From an uncultured Collinsella sp. (GTDB taxonomy: Bacteria > Actinomycetota > Coriobacteriia > Coriobacteriales > Coriobacteriaceae): a stretch of DNA of 64,000 bases. How positions within the stretch are numbered: the stretch's first letter is position 1; every line of letters starts with the position of its first letter. This document shows positions 16,534-26,004 of the stretch, piece by piece. Location: positions 1 to 64,000 of the forward strand of contig CAAEON010000015.1 in NCBI GenBank assembly GCA_900757615.1, written 5' to 3'. The notes under the pieces were generated by a model. The model was not told the origin of the DNA, ran no database searches, and was given only the letters and a program-made list of their open reading frames with translations. The translations under genes and the position numbers were made by a program.

Positions 16534-18054
16534 GTGAGAGAGGAGAGCCCCCGACAAGGTATGAGGAGGCCCGACTCGGACCGTGCTTCCTCGCGGCGCA
16601 TAACACCGCGTTCCGGCCGCGGCGGGCAGTCGTTTAGCGAACGCTATATTGCCGGCGTTCCCGCCCGTATCATGCGCCCCCGTTTGATATTCATGGCCTG
16701 CCTGTTTACTTTGGTGTGCTTTGGCCTGCTGATGGTGTACTCGGCGTCTTCGGTCGAGGCGCTGCACGAGAATGGCTCGGCGACGTTTTTTTTGGGTCGA
16801 CAGGCCGCGTTTGCCGTGGTCGGTGTTCTGGCGCTGATTGCCATCGTGCGCGTTTTGCCGGACAGCTGGTTTGGGGAGGATGTGCTCAGGATCTTCCTTA
16901 TCGGCATGATAGGGCTACTGCTTCTGGTGTTCTTGGTGGGCAGCGGCAGCCGTGGCGCCACGCGCTGGCTCAACATCGCCGGTATTCAGTTCCAGCCTTC
17001 CGAGTTTTTAAAGCCATTTGCCATTGCGTATTCGGCCATCATGCTTGATCGCTTCTTTTCGCCCGGTGGCAACATCAACGAATTCCTTCGCAAGATGGGC
17101 ATCTACCTGGGCATTTCGCTCTTTCTGATCTTTATCCAGCCCGATTTCGGTACTGTCCTGATCATCCTGTTGACCCTCATGTGCATGGCGTTGTTTGCGG
17201 GTCTCGACCCCAGATTTATCATCGGCGTGCTAATCTTCGGCATTCTCGTGATCGTGATTGCACTTGTCGCAGAGCCGTACCGTATGGTGCGTATTCAGGT
17301 TGCCTTGAACCCTTGGGCCGACGAGTATGGTGACGGCTATCAGGCCACGCTTGCCATCATGGCCTTTGCCTCGGGCGGTCTGTTCGGCCGTGGCATCGGC
17401 AACTCAACCATGAAGTACTCGTATCTGCCCGAGGCGCACAATGACTACATCCTGGCCATCATTGGCGAGGAAGTCGGTTTTGTCGGAACCGTGCTGTTCT
17501 TCTTGGTGTTTGCGATGCTGATCTACTCGGCGTTTCGCATTGCCGAGCAGGCGACCGATCGTCGGGGCGCGCTTATGGCGTCTGGCTCCGCGGTCATTCT
17601 CGCGGTGCAGTTTTTGATTAACGCGTTGGGCATCCTCAACGTGTTTCCCATGACGGGCAAACCGTTGCCGTTTATTAGCTACGGCGGTTCGTCGATTATT
17701 GTGTCGCTTATGCTTGCCGGGTTGGTCCTGCGCGTTTCGTACGAGAGCGCCCGTCGCGATGAGTACGACCGTCGCCGCGAGAGCTTTGCCGTTATGGATG
17801 AGAGTACCGCCGGCGTGCCCCACGTGCGCGGCGAGCGATCTTCGCGTAACGGTTTTGCCGTCCTGGATGGCTCTGCGATCGAGCCGGCAGCCCGCCCGCG
17901 TCAGCGAACGGCTCCGCAAGGTCGTCCGCAGCGCCCCAGCTCTCGCAACGCGGGCGGTGGATATAATCGAATCGATTTGAACTCGGACCCGTCGGCGCGT
18001 CTGCGCACCGACGACCAGGGACCGCGTGTACGAAGGGACTACCATGACCGATAA
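16534..18054 (+). CDS. ftsW: Lipid II polymerase FtsW (SEDS family)
   Basis: SEDS glycosyltransferase of 506 residues with about ten transmembrane helices between residues 50 and 405. Family motifs include RWLNIAGIQFQPSEFLKP, the PEAHNDYILAIIGEE loop and PFISYGGSS. The N-terminal tail (about 48 residues) and the C-terminal tail (about 100 residues) are basic and polar. With FtsI it builds septal peptidoglycan. The last 11 bases overlap the start of murG. GTG 16534 is the start used; a later ATG at 16561 is possible. Confidence 0.95.
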   Translation: MREESPRQGMRRPDSDRASSRRITPRSGRGGQSFSERYIAGVPARIMRPRLIFMACLFTLVCFGLLMVYSASSVEALHENGSATFFLGRQAAFAVVGVLALIAIVRVLPDSWFGEDVLRIFLIGMIGLLLLVFLVGSGSRGATRWLNIAGIQFQPSEFLKPFAIAYSAIMLDRFFSPGGNINEFLRKMGIYLGISLFLIFIQPDFGTVLIILLTLMCMALFAGLDPRFIIGVLIFGILVIVIALVAEPYRMVRIQVALNPWADEYGDGYQATLAIMAFASGGLFGRGIGNSTMKYSYLPEAHNDYILAIIGEEVGFVGTVLFFLVFAMLIYSAFRIAEQATDRRGALMASGSAVILAVQFLINALGILNVFPMTGKPLPFISYGGSSIIVSLMLAGLVLRVSYESARRDEYDRRRESFAVMDESTAGVPHVRGERSSRNGFAVLDGSAIEPAARPRQRTAPQGRPQRPSSRNAGGGYNRIDLNSDPSARLRTDDQGPRVRRDYHDR

Positions 18055-19159
18055 GATGACCGTTGCTATTGCAGCCGGCGGCACGGCAGGACACATCAAC
18101 CCCGCGCTCGCCTTGGCCGAAGAGCTGCGTGATCGTGGCCACCACGTTGTGTTCGTGGGCCAGTCGCGCAAGCTCGAGGGTCGTCTGGTCCCCGAGGCTG
18201 GGTTTGATTTTGTGCCCATTACGGTCACGGGCTTCGACCGCTCCCGTCCTTGGACGGCGCTGACCTCGCTGTGGCGTGTCAACAAGGCTAAGCGTGCGCT
18301 CGCCAGTCATTTCTCAAAGGTCGGCAAGCCCGATGCTGCCGTCGGTTTTGGTGCCTATGTCGAGGTTCCGCTGCTGGGGTGGTGCAAGGGCGCAGGCGTT
18401 CCGTATCTGCTGCATGAGCAGAACTCTGTTCCGGGCCTGGCCAACAAGATGATGAACTCCCACGCCGCCCGCGTGTGCATCTCGGTGCCGGCAGCGCGTT
18501 CGGTCTTTGAGCGCGAAGGTGACCCTGACCACGTGCTCATGACCGGCAACCCCGTACGTCGCTCGGTAATCGAGGGCGATCGCGCTCGCGGCCGCAAGGC
18601 ACTTGGCGTTCCCGAGGACGCTACGCTGCTGCTCGTCTTTGGCGGTTCACTTGGCGCCCAGCACCTCAACGAGCGCGTGGTTTCGCTCAAAAACGAGCTG
18701 CTTTCGCGCAAGAACCTCTATGTGTTGCATTCGACGGGTGCGGACGGCTTTGAGGAGACCGAGCGCGCTTTGGCGCTGACGCCCGAGGAGGCGGAGCGTT
18801 ACCGCGTCCAGCCTTACATCGACAACATGGGCGATATGCTGGCTGCTGCCGATTTGGTGCTCTCGCGTTCGGGCGCATCGAGCGTGGCCGAGATCGCTGC
18901 GCTCGCCGTGCCCTCGGTGCTCGTGCCGTATCCGCATGCGACGGCCGACCACCAAACCACCAATGCCCGTTATCTGGTCGACGCCGGGGCCGGTGTGCTC
19001 TGCGCCGATGCCGATATCGATGGTTCTGCCTTTGCCGATGAGCTGCTGCACTTGGTCGATGACGCGGCGGCGCGCGACGCCATGCGTCAGGCGGCACGTG
19101 GTCTGGCTCAGGATAGGGCCGCCGCTCTTCTGGCGGATGCGGTAGAGGGTTTGCGTTAG
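18044..19159 (+). CDS. murG: UDP-GlcNAc transferase MurG
   Basis: Protein of 371 residues with the G-loop AAGGTAGHINPALALAEEL near the N-terminus, a second glycine-rich loop VFGGSLGAQHLNE, and the donor-binding RSGASSVAEIAAL segment. It adds GlcNAc to lipid I to form lipid II at the inner face of the membrane. ATG 18044 is preceded by GAAGGGA and overlaps the ftsW stop by 11 bp, indicating coupled translation. Confidence 0.97.
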   Translation: MTDKMTVAIAAGGTAGHINPALALAEELRDRGHHVVFVGQSRKLEGRLVPEAGFDFVPITVTGFDRSRPWTALTSLWRVNKAKRALASHFSKVGKPDAAVGFGAYVEVPLLGWCKGAGVPYLLHEQNSVPGLANKMMNSHAARVCISVPAARSVFEREGDPDHVLMTGNPVRRSVIEGDRARGRKALGVPEDATLLLVFGGSLGAQHLNERVVSLKNELLSRKNLYVLHSTGADGFEETERALALTPEEAERYRVQPYIDNMGDMLAAADLVLSRSGASSVAEIAALAVPSVLVPYPHATADHQTTNARYLVDAGAGVLCADADIDGSAFADELLHLVDDAAARDAMRQAARGLAQDRAAALLADAVEGLR

Positions 19160-19256
19160 TTAGACGGGATATCGTCGGTCGCCCTCGCGCTGATGCGGTA
19201 GGTGCGGTACAGTTAACGGGTTACAGGCAGTGTTTACGCAAGGAGTACACGAGCAC

Positions 19257-20675
19257 ATGGCTGATTCCCAGACTGCAACCTCCGCGCCCGAGTTCAAGAG
19301 CGCCCACTTTATCGGTATCGGCGGCGCCGGCATGAGCGGCATCGCCCTCGTTCTGCACGAGCGCGGTTATGCCGTTACCGGCTCCGACCTTAAGACGTCA
19401 CGTTATATCCGCCAGCTTACCCGCGCTGGTGTGAAGGTGCATGTGGGCCATGAGGCCGCCACGATCGACGAGGTCAAGCCCGACGTGGTTGTTGTCTCCA
19501 CCGCTATTCCGGAGTCCAACCCTGAACTTGTGCGCGCTCGCGAGCTTGGTATTCCCGTGTGGCCCCGTGCCAAGATGCTCTCTGCTTTGGGCCACGGCTA
19601 CACCACCGTCGCTGTTGCCGGCACGCATGGCAAGACCACCACGTCTTCGATGTGCGCCACCATGCTCGACCGCATGGGTCTGGATCCGAGCTTCTTGATC
19701 GGTGGCATCGTCGAGGGCTATGACACGAACGGCAAGAACGGCTCGGGCGACTACTTTGTCGCCGAGGCCGACGAGTCCGACAGCTCCTTCCTGTTCCTGA
19801 ACCCCAACGTGGTCATTGTGACCAACGTCGAGGCCGACCACCTCGATCACTACTCGGGTATCGAGGAGATCGAGGCAACTTTCGCCAAATTCATGAGCCT
19901 GGTGGGCGAGGACGGCACCGTCATCGTCTGCGGCGAGGATCCGCATCTGGTCGAGCTCGCCAAGTCGACGGGCCGTCACGTGCTTTCCTACGGCTTTGCC
20001 GAGAGCAACGACATCGTCTGCGTGCACCCGGATGTCAAGGGCATCCAGAGTGACTTTATCGTTCGCTTTGAGGACGGCACTGAGCATGCTGTGGAGATCA
20101 AGAGCAATCCCGGTCGCCACAACATGCTCAACGCCACGGCGGTGCTCACCGTCGCACATGTCCTGGGCCTTGACATCGACGCCGCCGCCAAGGCACTCTC
20201 GAGCTTTGAGGGCGTCCGCCGTCGCTTTACCCACGTGGGCGATATCGATGGCATCACCGTGGTCGATGATTACGGCCATCACCCCACCGAGATCAAGGCG
20301 ACGCTTGCTGCCGCTTCGTCGCTGGGCTACAAGCACGTCGACGTCGTGTTCCAGCCGCACCGCTATTCGCGCCTGCAGGCCCTGTGCGACGACTTTGCCG
20401 ATGCATTTGCCAATGCCGATAAACTGCTGCTGATTGATGTGTTCTCGGCTGGCGAGATGCCCATTCCGGGTGTCACCTCTAAGATGCTCGCTGATACCGT
20501 GCGCGCCAAGCATCCTGGCAAGGAGGTCGTGTACTGTTCCAGCCGTCTTGAGCTTAATCAGGAGCTCGAGCAGATGGTGGGCGAGGGCGACCTGCTGCTC
20601 ACTATGGGTGCCGGTGACGTTACGACCGTCGGTCCCGAGTTCATTGAGTTTCTGACTGCCAAGAAAGACGCTTAA
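19257..20675 (+). CDS. murC: UDP-MurNAc--L-alanine ligase
   Basis: Mur ligase of 472 residues that adds the first amino acid to UDP-MurNAc. The N-terminal FIGIGGAGMSGIA motif binds UDP and the P-loop GTHGKTTTS is at 122-130. ATG 19257 is favoured because AAGGAG lies 11 bp upstream and the conserved sequence begins soon after; an in-frame start at 19230 would add nine residues without a ribosome site. The gene follows murG by 97 bp. Confidence 0.96.
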   Translation: MADSQTATSAPEFKSAHFIGIGGAGMSGIALVLHERGYAVTGSDLKTSRYIRQLTRAGVKVHVGHEAATIDEVKPDVVVVSTAIPESNPELVRARELGIPVWPRAKMLSALGHGYTTVAVAGTHGKTTTSSMCATMLDRMGLDPSFLIGGIVEGYDTNGKNGSGDYFVAEADESDSSFLFLNPNVVIVTNVEADHLDHYSGIEEIEATFAKFMSLVGEDGTVIVCGEDPHLVELAKSTGRHVLSYGFAESNDIVCVHPDVKGIQSDFIVRFEDGTEHAVEIKSNPGRHNMLNATAVLTVAHVLGLDIDAAAKALSSFEGVRRRFTHVGDIDGITVVDDYGHHPTEIKATLAAASSLGYKHVDVVFQPHRYSRLQALCDDFADAFANADKLLLIDVFSAGEMPIPGVTSKMLADTVRAKHPGKEVVYCSSRLELNQELEQMVGEGDLLLTMGAGDVTTVGPEFIEFLTAKKDA

Positions 20676-20680
20676 GTCTA

Positions 20681-21592
20681 ATGGGTCTGTTTAACGCCGT
20701 CATGGCGCTCTCGGGCATGATCGACACGGATGTGATCGAGGACGAGCGCCTTGCGCGTCATACGAGCTATCGTATCGGCGGCAAGGCCGACCTCTTTGTG
20801 ACGTGCCATAGCTATCATGCCCTTCGCCGCGCCGTGGCGGTGCTCGATCGCGAGCAAGTGCCGTGGGTCATCATTGGCAAGGGCTCCAATCTGCTGGTTG
20901 CCGATGCGGGTTATCGCGGTGCCGTCATTTCGCTCGGACGTGAGTTCCAGCGCACGGTTGTTGCCGATGACGGTTGTACGCTGACGGTCGGTGCGGGCGT
21001 GATGTTTGCGCGCCTGGTCAACGATGCCCTGTCGCGTAGCCTCTCGGGCCTTGAGTTTGCCGTTGGCATCCCTGGTTCGGTCGGCGGCGCGATATCTATG
21101 AATGCCGGCACACGGACCGAGTGGATTGGCTCGCTGGTTGAGGATGTCGTAACGTTTGACCCGGCATCCGGCATCAAGCATTATGCGGGGTCCGAGATCA
21201 CTTGGGGCTACCGCGAATGTAGCCTTCCCCGCAATGAGATCATCCTCGAGTGCGTGCTCAAGCTTAAATCGGCGCCCAAGGCCGACATCCGCGAGCGCAT
21301 GGAACGGTACCTGACGAGGCGTAAGCGTACGCAGCCCATGGGTCGTGCATCCTGCGGGTCGGTCTTTCGCAACCCGCCCGATGCGAGCGTGGGCAAGCTT
21401 ATCGAGGATTGTGGATTAAAGGGTTTTTCGATTGGCGGCGCGGAAGTTTCGCCCGTTCACGCTAATTTTATCGTTAATAACGGAACTGCCTCGGCCGATG
21501 ACGTTGCCGCGGTTATCAGACATGTGCACGGAAAGGTGAGGGAGGCGTATGGCATCGAGCTCAGACCGGAAGTTAAATTCCTCGGCTTCTAG
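20681..21592 (+). CDS. murB: UDP-N-acetylenolpyruvoylglucosamine reductase
   Basis: Protein of 303 residues, type II-like short MurB. The FAD-binding pattern includes HTSYRIGGKADLF, IIGKGSNLLVADAG and the GIPGSVGGAISMNAGT loop; the proton-donor serine lies in GRASCGSVFRNP. It reduces enolpyruvyl-UDP-GlcNAc to UDP-MurNAc with NADPH. The gene lies 5 bp after murC and overlaps ftsQ by 44 bp. Confidence 0.96.
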   Translation: MGLFNAVMALSGMIDTDVIEDERLARHTSYRIGGKADLFVTCHSYHALRRAVAVLDREQVPWVIIGKGSNLLVADAGYRGAVISLGREFQRTVVADDGCTLTVGAGVMFARLVNDALSRSLSGLEFAVGIPGSVGGAISMNAGTRTEWIGSLVEDVVTFDPASGIKHYAGSEITWGYRECSLPRNEIILECVLKLKSAPKADIRERMERYLTRRKRTQPMGRASCGSVFRNPPDASVGKLIEDCGLKGFSIGGAEVSPVHANFIVNNGTASADDVAAVIRHVHGKVREAYGIELRPEVKFLGF

Positions 21593-22805
21593 AGCATCGA
21601 AACCCACCTTCCGCCGCGCCGGAGGGCGTTCCGGCGCGCCTGCCAAACCTCAACGCAATACCGTCGCGCACTCTAAGTCTGTCGGGCATGCTCGACAGGC
21701 CAGTCGTCCGGTCGTCGGCTCGCAGCTCGGTAATCGTCCGGCCGCAAAAAAGTCCTCGCGTCCCTCGGTGACGTCAAAGCCTGTTATGGGCGTCAAGCCT
21801 GCCCGTCCTATGGCAACTCCTAAACCCTCGACAGGAACTAAGGCGGCGCGTCCGGGTCGCACGCTGGGCGCATCGAAACCGCGCTCGCTGACAGCGGTGC
21901 CGGCTACCGCCAAGAAGCCTTCGGGTAAAAAAGGCGTCAACCCGTTGCCTTCACTTAGGGCGATGGCAAATAAAACATCAGACGCCGCTTCTGTCGTTGC
22001 AGGCAAAGGCAAAATCGTCGGCGGCGTTCTGGCCGTCTTGGCCGTGCTCGTCGTCGTTGCCATCGTGGTGATCAACTCTGGATTGTTTACCGCCACTGAT
22101 ATTCAGATTCAAGGCAGCGAGCATGTGACGAAGCACGATGCTATCCAGCTGATCGATTTGCCCGAGGGAACGTCGCTTTTTAACGTCGATCCCGACCAGA
22201 TTACCGAGGACCTCAAGCAGAACCCGTGGGTCTCGGGCGTGGATGTTCAGCGTCAGTTCCCGCATACGCTCATCATTACGCCGATGGAGCGCAAGGTCAT
22301 CGCAATTGCCTATATCAGCTCCGATGACCTTGCCTGGGCCATCGGGGATGATGACACCTGGATCGCCCCGCTGTCGACGTCGGTCGAAGTGGACGACCAG
22401 GGCAACGTCATCACGACAGGGCAGGGCTCAAATACCCTGACCGGCATCGATGCCGCACTGGCGCTCGCTAAGCACTATGGCGCGGTGTTGCTGACTGATG
22501 TCTCGGCGGATGTCGCTCCGGTTTCCGGTCAGGCGGTGAACTCCAAAGCCGTTAAGGCCGGCCTGGATTATGTGCGTGGTTTTTCGAGCGAGTTCTTGGG
22601 ACAAGTCAAGGATATTTCCACGCCTTCGGTCGAAGCCATCTCGGCAAACCTCAATAACGGCATTGAGGTGTCGCTGGGCGATTCGGACGATATCGCCAAT
22701 AAGGAACGCGTAGTCACCAAGTTGCTTTCGCAGGTAGAGGGCGTAACGTATATCAATGTGCGCTCTCCGGGCAACTACACATTTAGGAATGCTCCGACCT
22801 CGTAG
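21549..22805 (+). CDS. ftsQ: Cell division protein FtsQ/DivIB
   Basis: Bitopic protein of 418 residues. A very basic, Pro/Ser/Lys-rich cytoplasmic tail of about 150 residues precedes one membrane helix (about 155-178, GGVLAVLAVLVVVAIVVINS). Just after it comes a POTRA domain recognised by FTATDIQIQGSEHVTKHDAIQ and the FtsQ-type NPWVSGVDVQRQFPHTLIITP stretch. It links division proteins to the FtsWI complex. Its first 44 bases lie inside murB in another frame, an unusually deep overlap. The tail is longer than in most FtsQ proteins. Confidence 0.92.
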   Translation: MASSSDRKLNSSASRASKPTFRRAGGRSGAPAKPQRNTVAHSKSVGHARQASRPVVGSQLGNRPAAKKSSRPSVTSKPVMGVKPARPMATPKPSTGTKAARPGRTLGASKPRSLTAVPATAKKPSGKKGVNPLPSLRAMANKTSDAASVVAGKGKIVGGVLAVLAVLVVVAIVVINSGLFTATDIQIQGSEHVTKHDAIQLIDLPEGTSLFNVDPDQITEDLKQNPWVSGVDVQRQFPHTLIITPMERKVIAIAYISSDDLAWAIGDDDTWIAPLSTSVEVDDQGNVITTGQGSNTLTGIDAALALAKHYGAVLLTDVSADVAPVSGQAVNSKAVKAGLDYVRGFSSEFLGQVKDISTPSVEAISANLNNGIEVSLGDSDDIANKERVVTKLLSQVEGVTYINVRSPGNYTFRNAPTS

Positions 22806-23004
22806 CGCTGGTTGATGCTTTGTTGAGGGGCCATACCACGCCGTTTATCTGGTTTGTTTGGTTTTCACGGTCAATTATTTGACTGATACGTTCATAATGT
22901 GCAACCATAATACGGTTTACCTTTGCATTTACTTTCAACCTGAAGGTTAATGTGCGCAGGGGTCGACCCATGCTATGGCTATAACCTTTGTTCGGAGGAC
23001 CGAC

Positions 23005-24159
23005 ATGCACGAGACAGAGATCAACAACTACCTTGCCGTCATTAAGGTGGTCGGCGTCGGCGGCGGTGGTACCAACGCGGTCAATCGAATGATCGAAGAG
23101 GGCATCCGCGGCGTCGAGTTTGTTGCCATCAACACCGATGCTCAGGCACTCGCGATCTCTGATGCCGATATCAAGGTGCACATCGGCACCGACCTTACCC
23201 GCGGCCTGGGCGCCGGCGCCAACCCCGAGGTTGGCCGCAAGGCTGCCGATGAGTCCCGCGACGACATTGCCGAGGCGCTTGCTGGCGCCGACATGGTGTT
23301 CATCACCTGCGGCGAGGGCGGTGGCACCGGTACCGGCGCTGCTCCCATCGTTGCCGATATCGCGATGAACGAGGTCGGTGCACTGACCGTCGCCGTCGTG
23401 ACCAAGCCCTTCACCTTCGAGGGCCGCAAGCGCAAGAAGAGCGCCGAGGAGGGCATTAAGACCCTCTCCGATTGCGTCGATACCATGATCGTCATCCCCA
23501 ACGATAAGCTGCTCGACATCGCCGAGAAGAAGACTACCATGCTCGAGGCCTTCGCGATTGCCGATGGCGTTCTTTCCCAGGGCACCCAGGGCATCACCGA
23601 CCTCATCACCGTCCCCGGTATCATCAACCTGGACTTCGCCGACGTTAAGACCATCATGAAGCAGGCCGGTACCGCCATGATGGGTATCGGTACCTCTTCT
23701 GGGGATACCCGTGCCGTCGACGCAGCCCAGCAGGCCATCTCCAGCCCGCTGCTCGAGAGCTCCATCGATGGTGCCACACGCGTGCTGCTCTCCATCGCCG
23801 GTTCCAAGGACCTGGGCATCCAGGAGATCAGCGACGCCGCCGACGTTGTCGCCAACGCCGTCGACCCCGAGGCCAACATCATCTTCGGTACCGTTGTCGA
23901 CGAGTCCCTGGGCGATCAGGTGCGTATCACCGTCATCGCTACGGGCTTCTCCGACTCCAACGTCAACCGTCAGGATGAGCTCTTTGCCGCTCAGCAGTCT
24001 CAGAGCAAGGCCGCTGCTTCCGCTGAGCCGCAGCGCACCGCTCCGGCCACCAGCCCGGCTCAGGCCGCTCCGACCCGCAACGTCGGTGGCACCGAGCTTC
24101 CTAACTTCGGCAACGATCAGTTCGAGCTTCCCGACTTCCTGAAGCGCGGTAGCTTCTAA
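23005..24159 (+). CDS. ftsZ: Cell division GTPase FtsZ
   Basis: Tubulin homologue of 384 residues that forms the Z-ring. VGVGGGGTNAVNRM lies at 16-29 and the tubulin signature GEGGGTGTG at 103-111. The C-terminal linker is rich in Ala, Pro and Ser and ends in ELPDFLKRGSF, the conserved tail that binds membrane anchors such as SepF. ATG 23005 follows CGGAGGA. The 199-bp gap after ftsQ and the terminator after ftsZ suggest a separate transcript for ftsZ; several AT-rich -10-like CATAAT elements occur at 22893 and 22906, but I cannot assign a clear promoter. Confidence 0.98.
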   Translation: MHETEINNYLAVIKVVGVGGGGTNAVNRMIEEGIRGVEFVAINTDAQALAISDADIKVHIGTDLTRGLGAGANPEVGRKAADESRDDIAEALAGADMVFITCGEGGGTGTGAAPIVADIAMNEVGALTVAVVTKPFTFEGRKRKKSAEEGIKTLSDCVDTMIVIPNDKLLDIAEKKTTMLEAFAIADGVLSQGTQGITDLITVPGIINLDFADVKTIMKQAGTAMMGIGTSSGDTRAVDAAQQAISSPLLESSIDGATRVLLSIAGSKDLGIQEISDAADVVANAVDPEANIIFGTVVDESLGDQVRITVIATGFSDSNVNRQDELFAAQQSQSKAAASAEPQRTAPATSPAQAAPTRNVGGTELPNFGNDQFELPDFLKRGSF

Positions 24160-24185
24160 GTCGTTCTTTGCATTGTTGTGCACAG

Positions 24186-24214
24186 GGGCGTGTCCGTATG
24201 GACGCGCCCTTTTT
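24186..24214 (+). terminator. Terminator after ftsZ
   Basis: A 10-bp stem with one G-T pair (24186-24195 with 24200-24209), GTAT loop and a TTTTT tail. Confidence 0.92.
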
Positions 24215-24369
24215 ATTTCGACTTTGTAAACTAGAACCTCCAATCTCTTTACGTTCCCTTTACGATTGCCTCCAGCGCAGCAGGTATCCTTTTAGAGAAG
24301 TATGACAGCCGTATAAACGCGGGCTGTAGCGGCGATGCCGCGGTACTTGTGTTATTAGGAGGCTTTAGT

Positions 24370-25170
24370 ATGGCAGCACGTGCGGACAACGTTTCGCGTG
24401 TCGACCATGATGGAGTTACGTTGGTGGAAGGCGCGACATCCGATGTTCGCTTTGCCTTCACCGAGCGCGCCGGTGGTGTTTCCGAAGATGCGTACTCCTC
24501 ACTCAACTTGGGCTCGCATGTTGGCGATGACCCCTTTGCTGTTCAAGAAAATCGTCGTCGCGCGCTCGAGGCTATGGGTGCCGCCGAGTGCGAGCACAAC
24601 CTGCTCGTTCCCAATCAGGTCCATGGTGACCATATCGTTGCGGTGACCTCGAACGGCGCCGATGACCTTGAGGACGTCCGCGAGCAGATTGCCGAGGGCT
24701 GCGATGCCATCGTCTGTACGGCGCATAACGTGCCCGTGCTGCTCTGCTTTGCCGACTGCGTTCCCGTGGTGCTGGTGGCCCTTGGCGGATTTGCCGTGGT
24801 GCACTCCGGTTGGAAGGGTACGATTGCACGTATTTCCGCCAAGGCGTGCCAGGCGCTTTGCGATGCTGCCGGCTGCGATGCGAGCGACGTTTCCGCCTAT
24901 ATCGGCCCCCATATCTTGGGTGACGAATATGAAGTATCCCAGGAGCTCATGGATCGCTTTACCGCCGAGTTCTCGTGCATCGATGCGAGTACCTCTCGCA
25001 TGCTCGATCTTTCCGCTGCCATTCGCGAGGCGCTGGTAGATGTCGGTGTCGACGCGGATAATATCGTGGATACCCAGCTTTCGACCGTGCGTCAGAACGA
25101 CCGCTTTTATTCCTACCGTAACGAGGACGGCACCTGTGGGCGCCATGCTGCAATCGGCGTGATGCTATGA
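24370..25170 (+). CDS. pgeF: Peptidoglycan editing factor / YfiH-type multicopper oxidase-like (laccase domain) protein
   Basis: Protein of 266 residues in the YfiH/PgeF (LACC1-like) family. The metal-site motifs are present: NQVHGD, CFADCVPV and VHSGWKGT. Members have been described as purine nucleoside phosphorylases/deaminases and, in E. coli, as a factor that stops wrong amino acids entering the peptidoglycan stem. The place just after ftsZ is the classical position in Gram-positive genomes. ATG 24370 has TAGGAGG upstream. Its stop overlaps the start of pstS by 4 bp. Confidence 0.88.
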   Translation: MAARADNVSRVDHDGVTLVEGATSDVRFAFTERAGGVSEDAYSSLNLGSHVGDDPFAVQENRRRALEAMGAAECEHNLLVPNQVHGDHIVAVTSNGADDLEDVREQIAEGCDAIVCTAHNVPVLLCFADCVPVVLVALGGFAVVHSGWKGTIARISAKACQALCDAAGCDASDVSAYIGPHILGDEYEVSQELMDRFTAEFSCIDASTSRMLDLSAAIREALVDVGVDADNIVDTQLSTVRQNDRFYSYRNEDGTCGRHAAIGVML

Positions 25171-26003
25171 GAAAGATCGTATCGGTCCTGAGCGCCGCTG
25201 TGCTTACACTTACGCTGTGCGCCTGTTCTTCGGGATCTTCTACCTCTTCCATTACCGTCGCTGGCTCCACGACCTGCCTTCCTATCGCCGAGATTGCGGC
25301 CGAGGGCTTTAAGGAGGAGACCGGCATCGACGTGCTCGTTTCCGGTTTGGGTTCTTCCGCCGGCATCGAGGCCGTCAGCGCCGGCACGGCCGATATCGCC
25401 AGCTCCTCCCGTGGACTCAATGCCGACGAACAGGATCTGGGCCTGACTCCCATCGTCATTGCCCACGACGGTATCGCGGTCATCGTGAACGACGATAACC
25501 CGGTCGATAACCTCTCGACCGAGCAGCTCCGCGATATTTACGCCGGCAAGATCACCAACTGGAAAGAAGTCGGTGGCGAGGACCTGAGGATTCAGGTTAT
25601 CAACCGAGATGAGGCGTCCGGCACGCGTGAGGCCTTTCGCACCATCGTGATGGACGGCACCCCCTTCGATCGCCGCTCGGCCGTTCTTTCGGGCACGGGC
25701 CAGGTGCGCGACGTGGTATCTCGTTCGCGCGGAGCCATTGGCTACATTTCGCTGGGCTTCGTCGATAGCCTCAACGCCAAGACCTCGGTCAAGGCCGTCT
25801 CGGTCAATCATGTTGAGGCGTCCGAGAAGACGGTCGCGAGCGGCGGCTATCCCATCTCGCGCGACCTTTACTTCTTTGTTAAGGGTGCGCCTTCGCAGCA
25901 GGCGCAGGATTACATCGACTACGTGACGTCCGAAAAGATGGACAAGCAGATTCGCGAGGCGGGCTTTATCCCCGTCACCAACGACGAGAAGGGGAGTGAG
26001 TAG
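25167..26003 (+). CDS. pstS: Phosphate ABC transporter substrate-binding lipoprotein
   Basis: Protein of 278 residues with a signal peptide ending in LTLCAC; Cys20 (or Cys18) would be lipid-modified. The phosphate-binding pattern of PstS is visible: ITVAGSTTCLPIAE near the N-terminus and NRDEASGTREAF in the middle. Its ATG overlaps the pgeF stop codon (ATGA), so it is translated with pgeF. That is odd, because pst operons usually have their own phosphate-controlled promoter; none is obvious here. Confidence 0.95.
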   Translation: MRKIVSVLSAAVLTLTLCACSSGSSTSSITVAGSTTCLPIAEIAAEGFKEETGIDVLVSGLGSSAGIEAVSAGTADIASSSRGLNADEQDLGLTPIVIAHDGIAVIVNDDNPVDNLSTEQLRDIYAGKITNWKEVGGEDLRIQVINRDEASGTREAFRTIVMDGTPFDRRSAVLSGTGQVRDVVSRSRGAIGYISLGFVDSLNAKTSVKAVSVNHVEASEKTVASGGYPISRDLYFFVKGAPSQQAQDYIDYVTSEKMDKQIREAGFIPVTNDEKGSE

Positions 26004-26004
26004 C

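Noticed and set aside
22783..24243. 486-codon open frame antisense to ftsZ
   Set aside because: Gly/Asp/Ala-rich shadow of ftsZ codons; no homology pattern.
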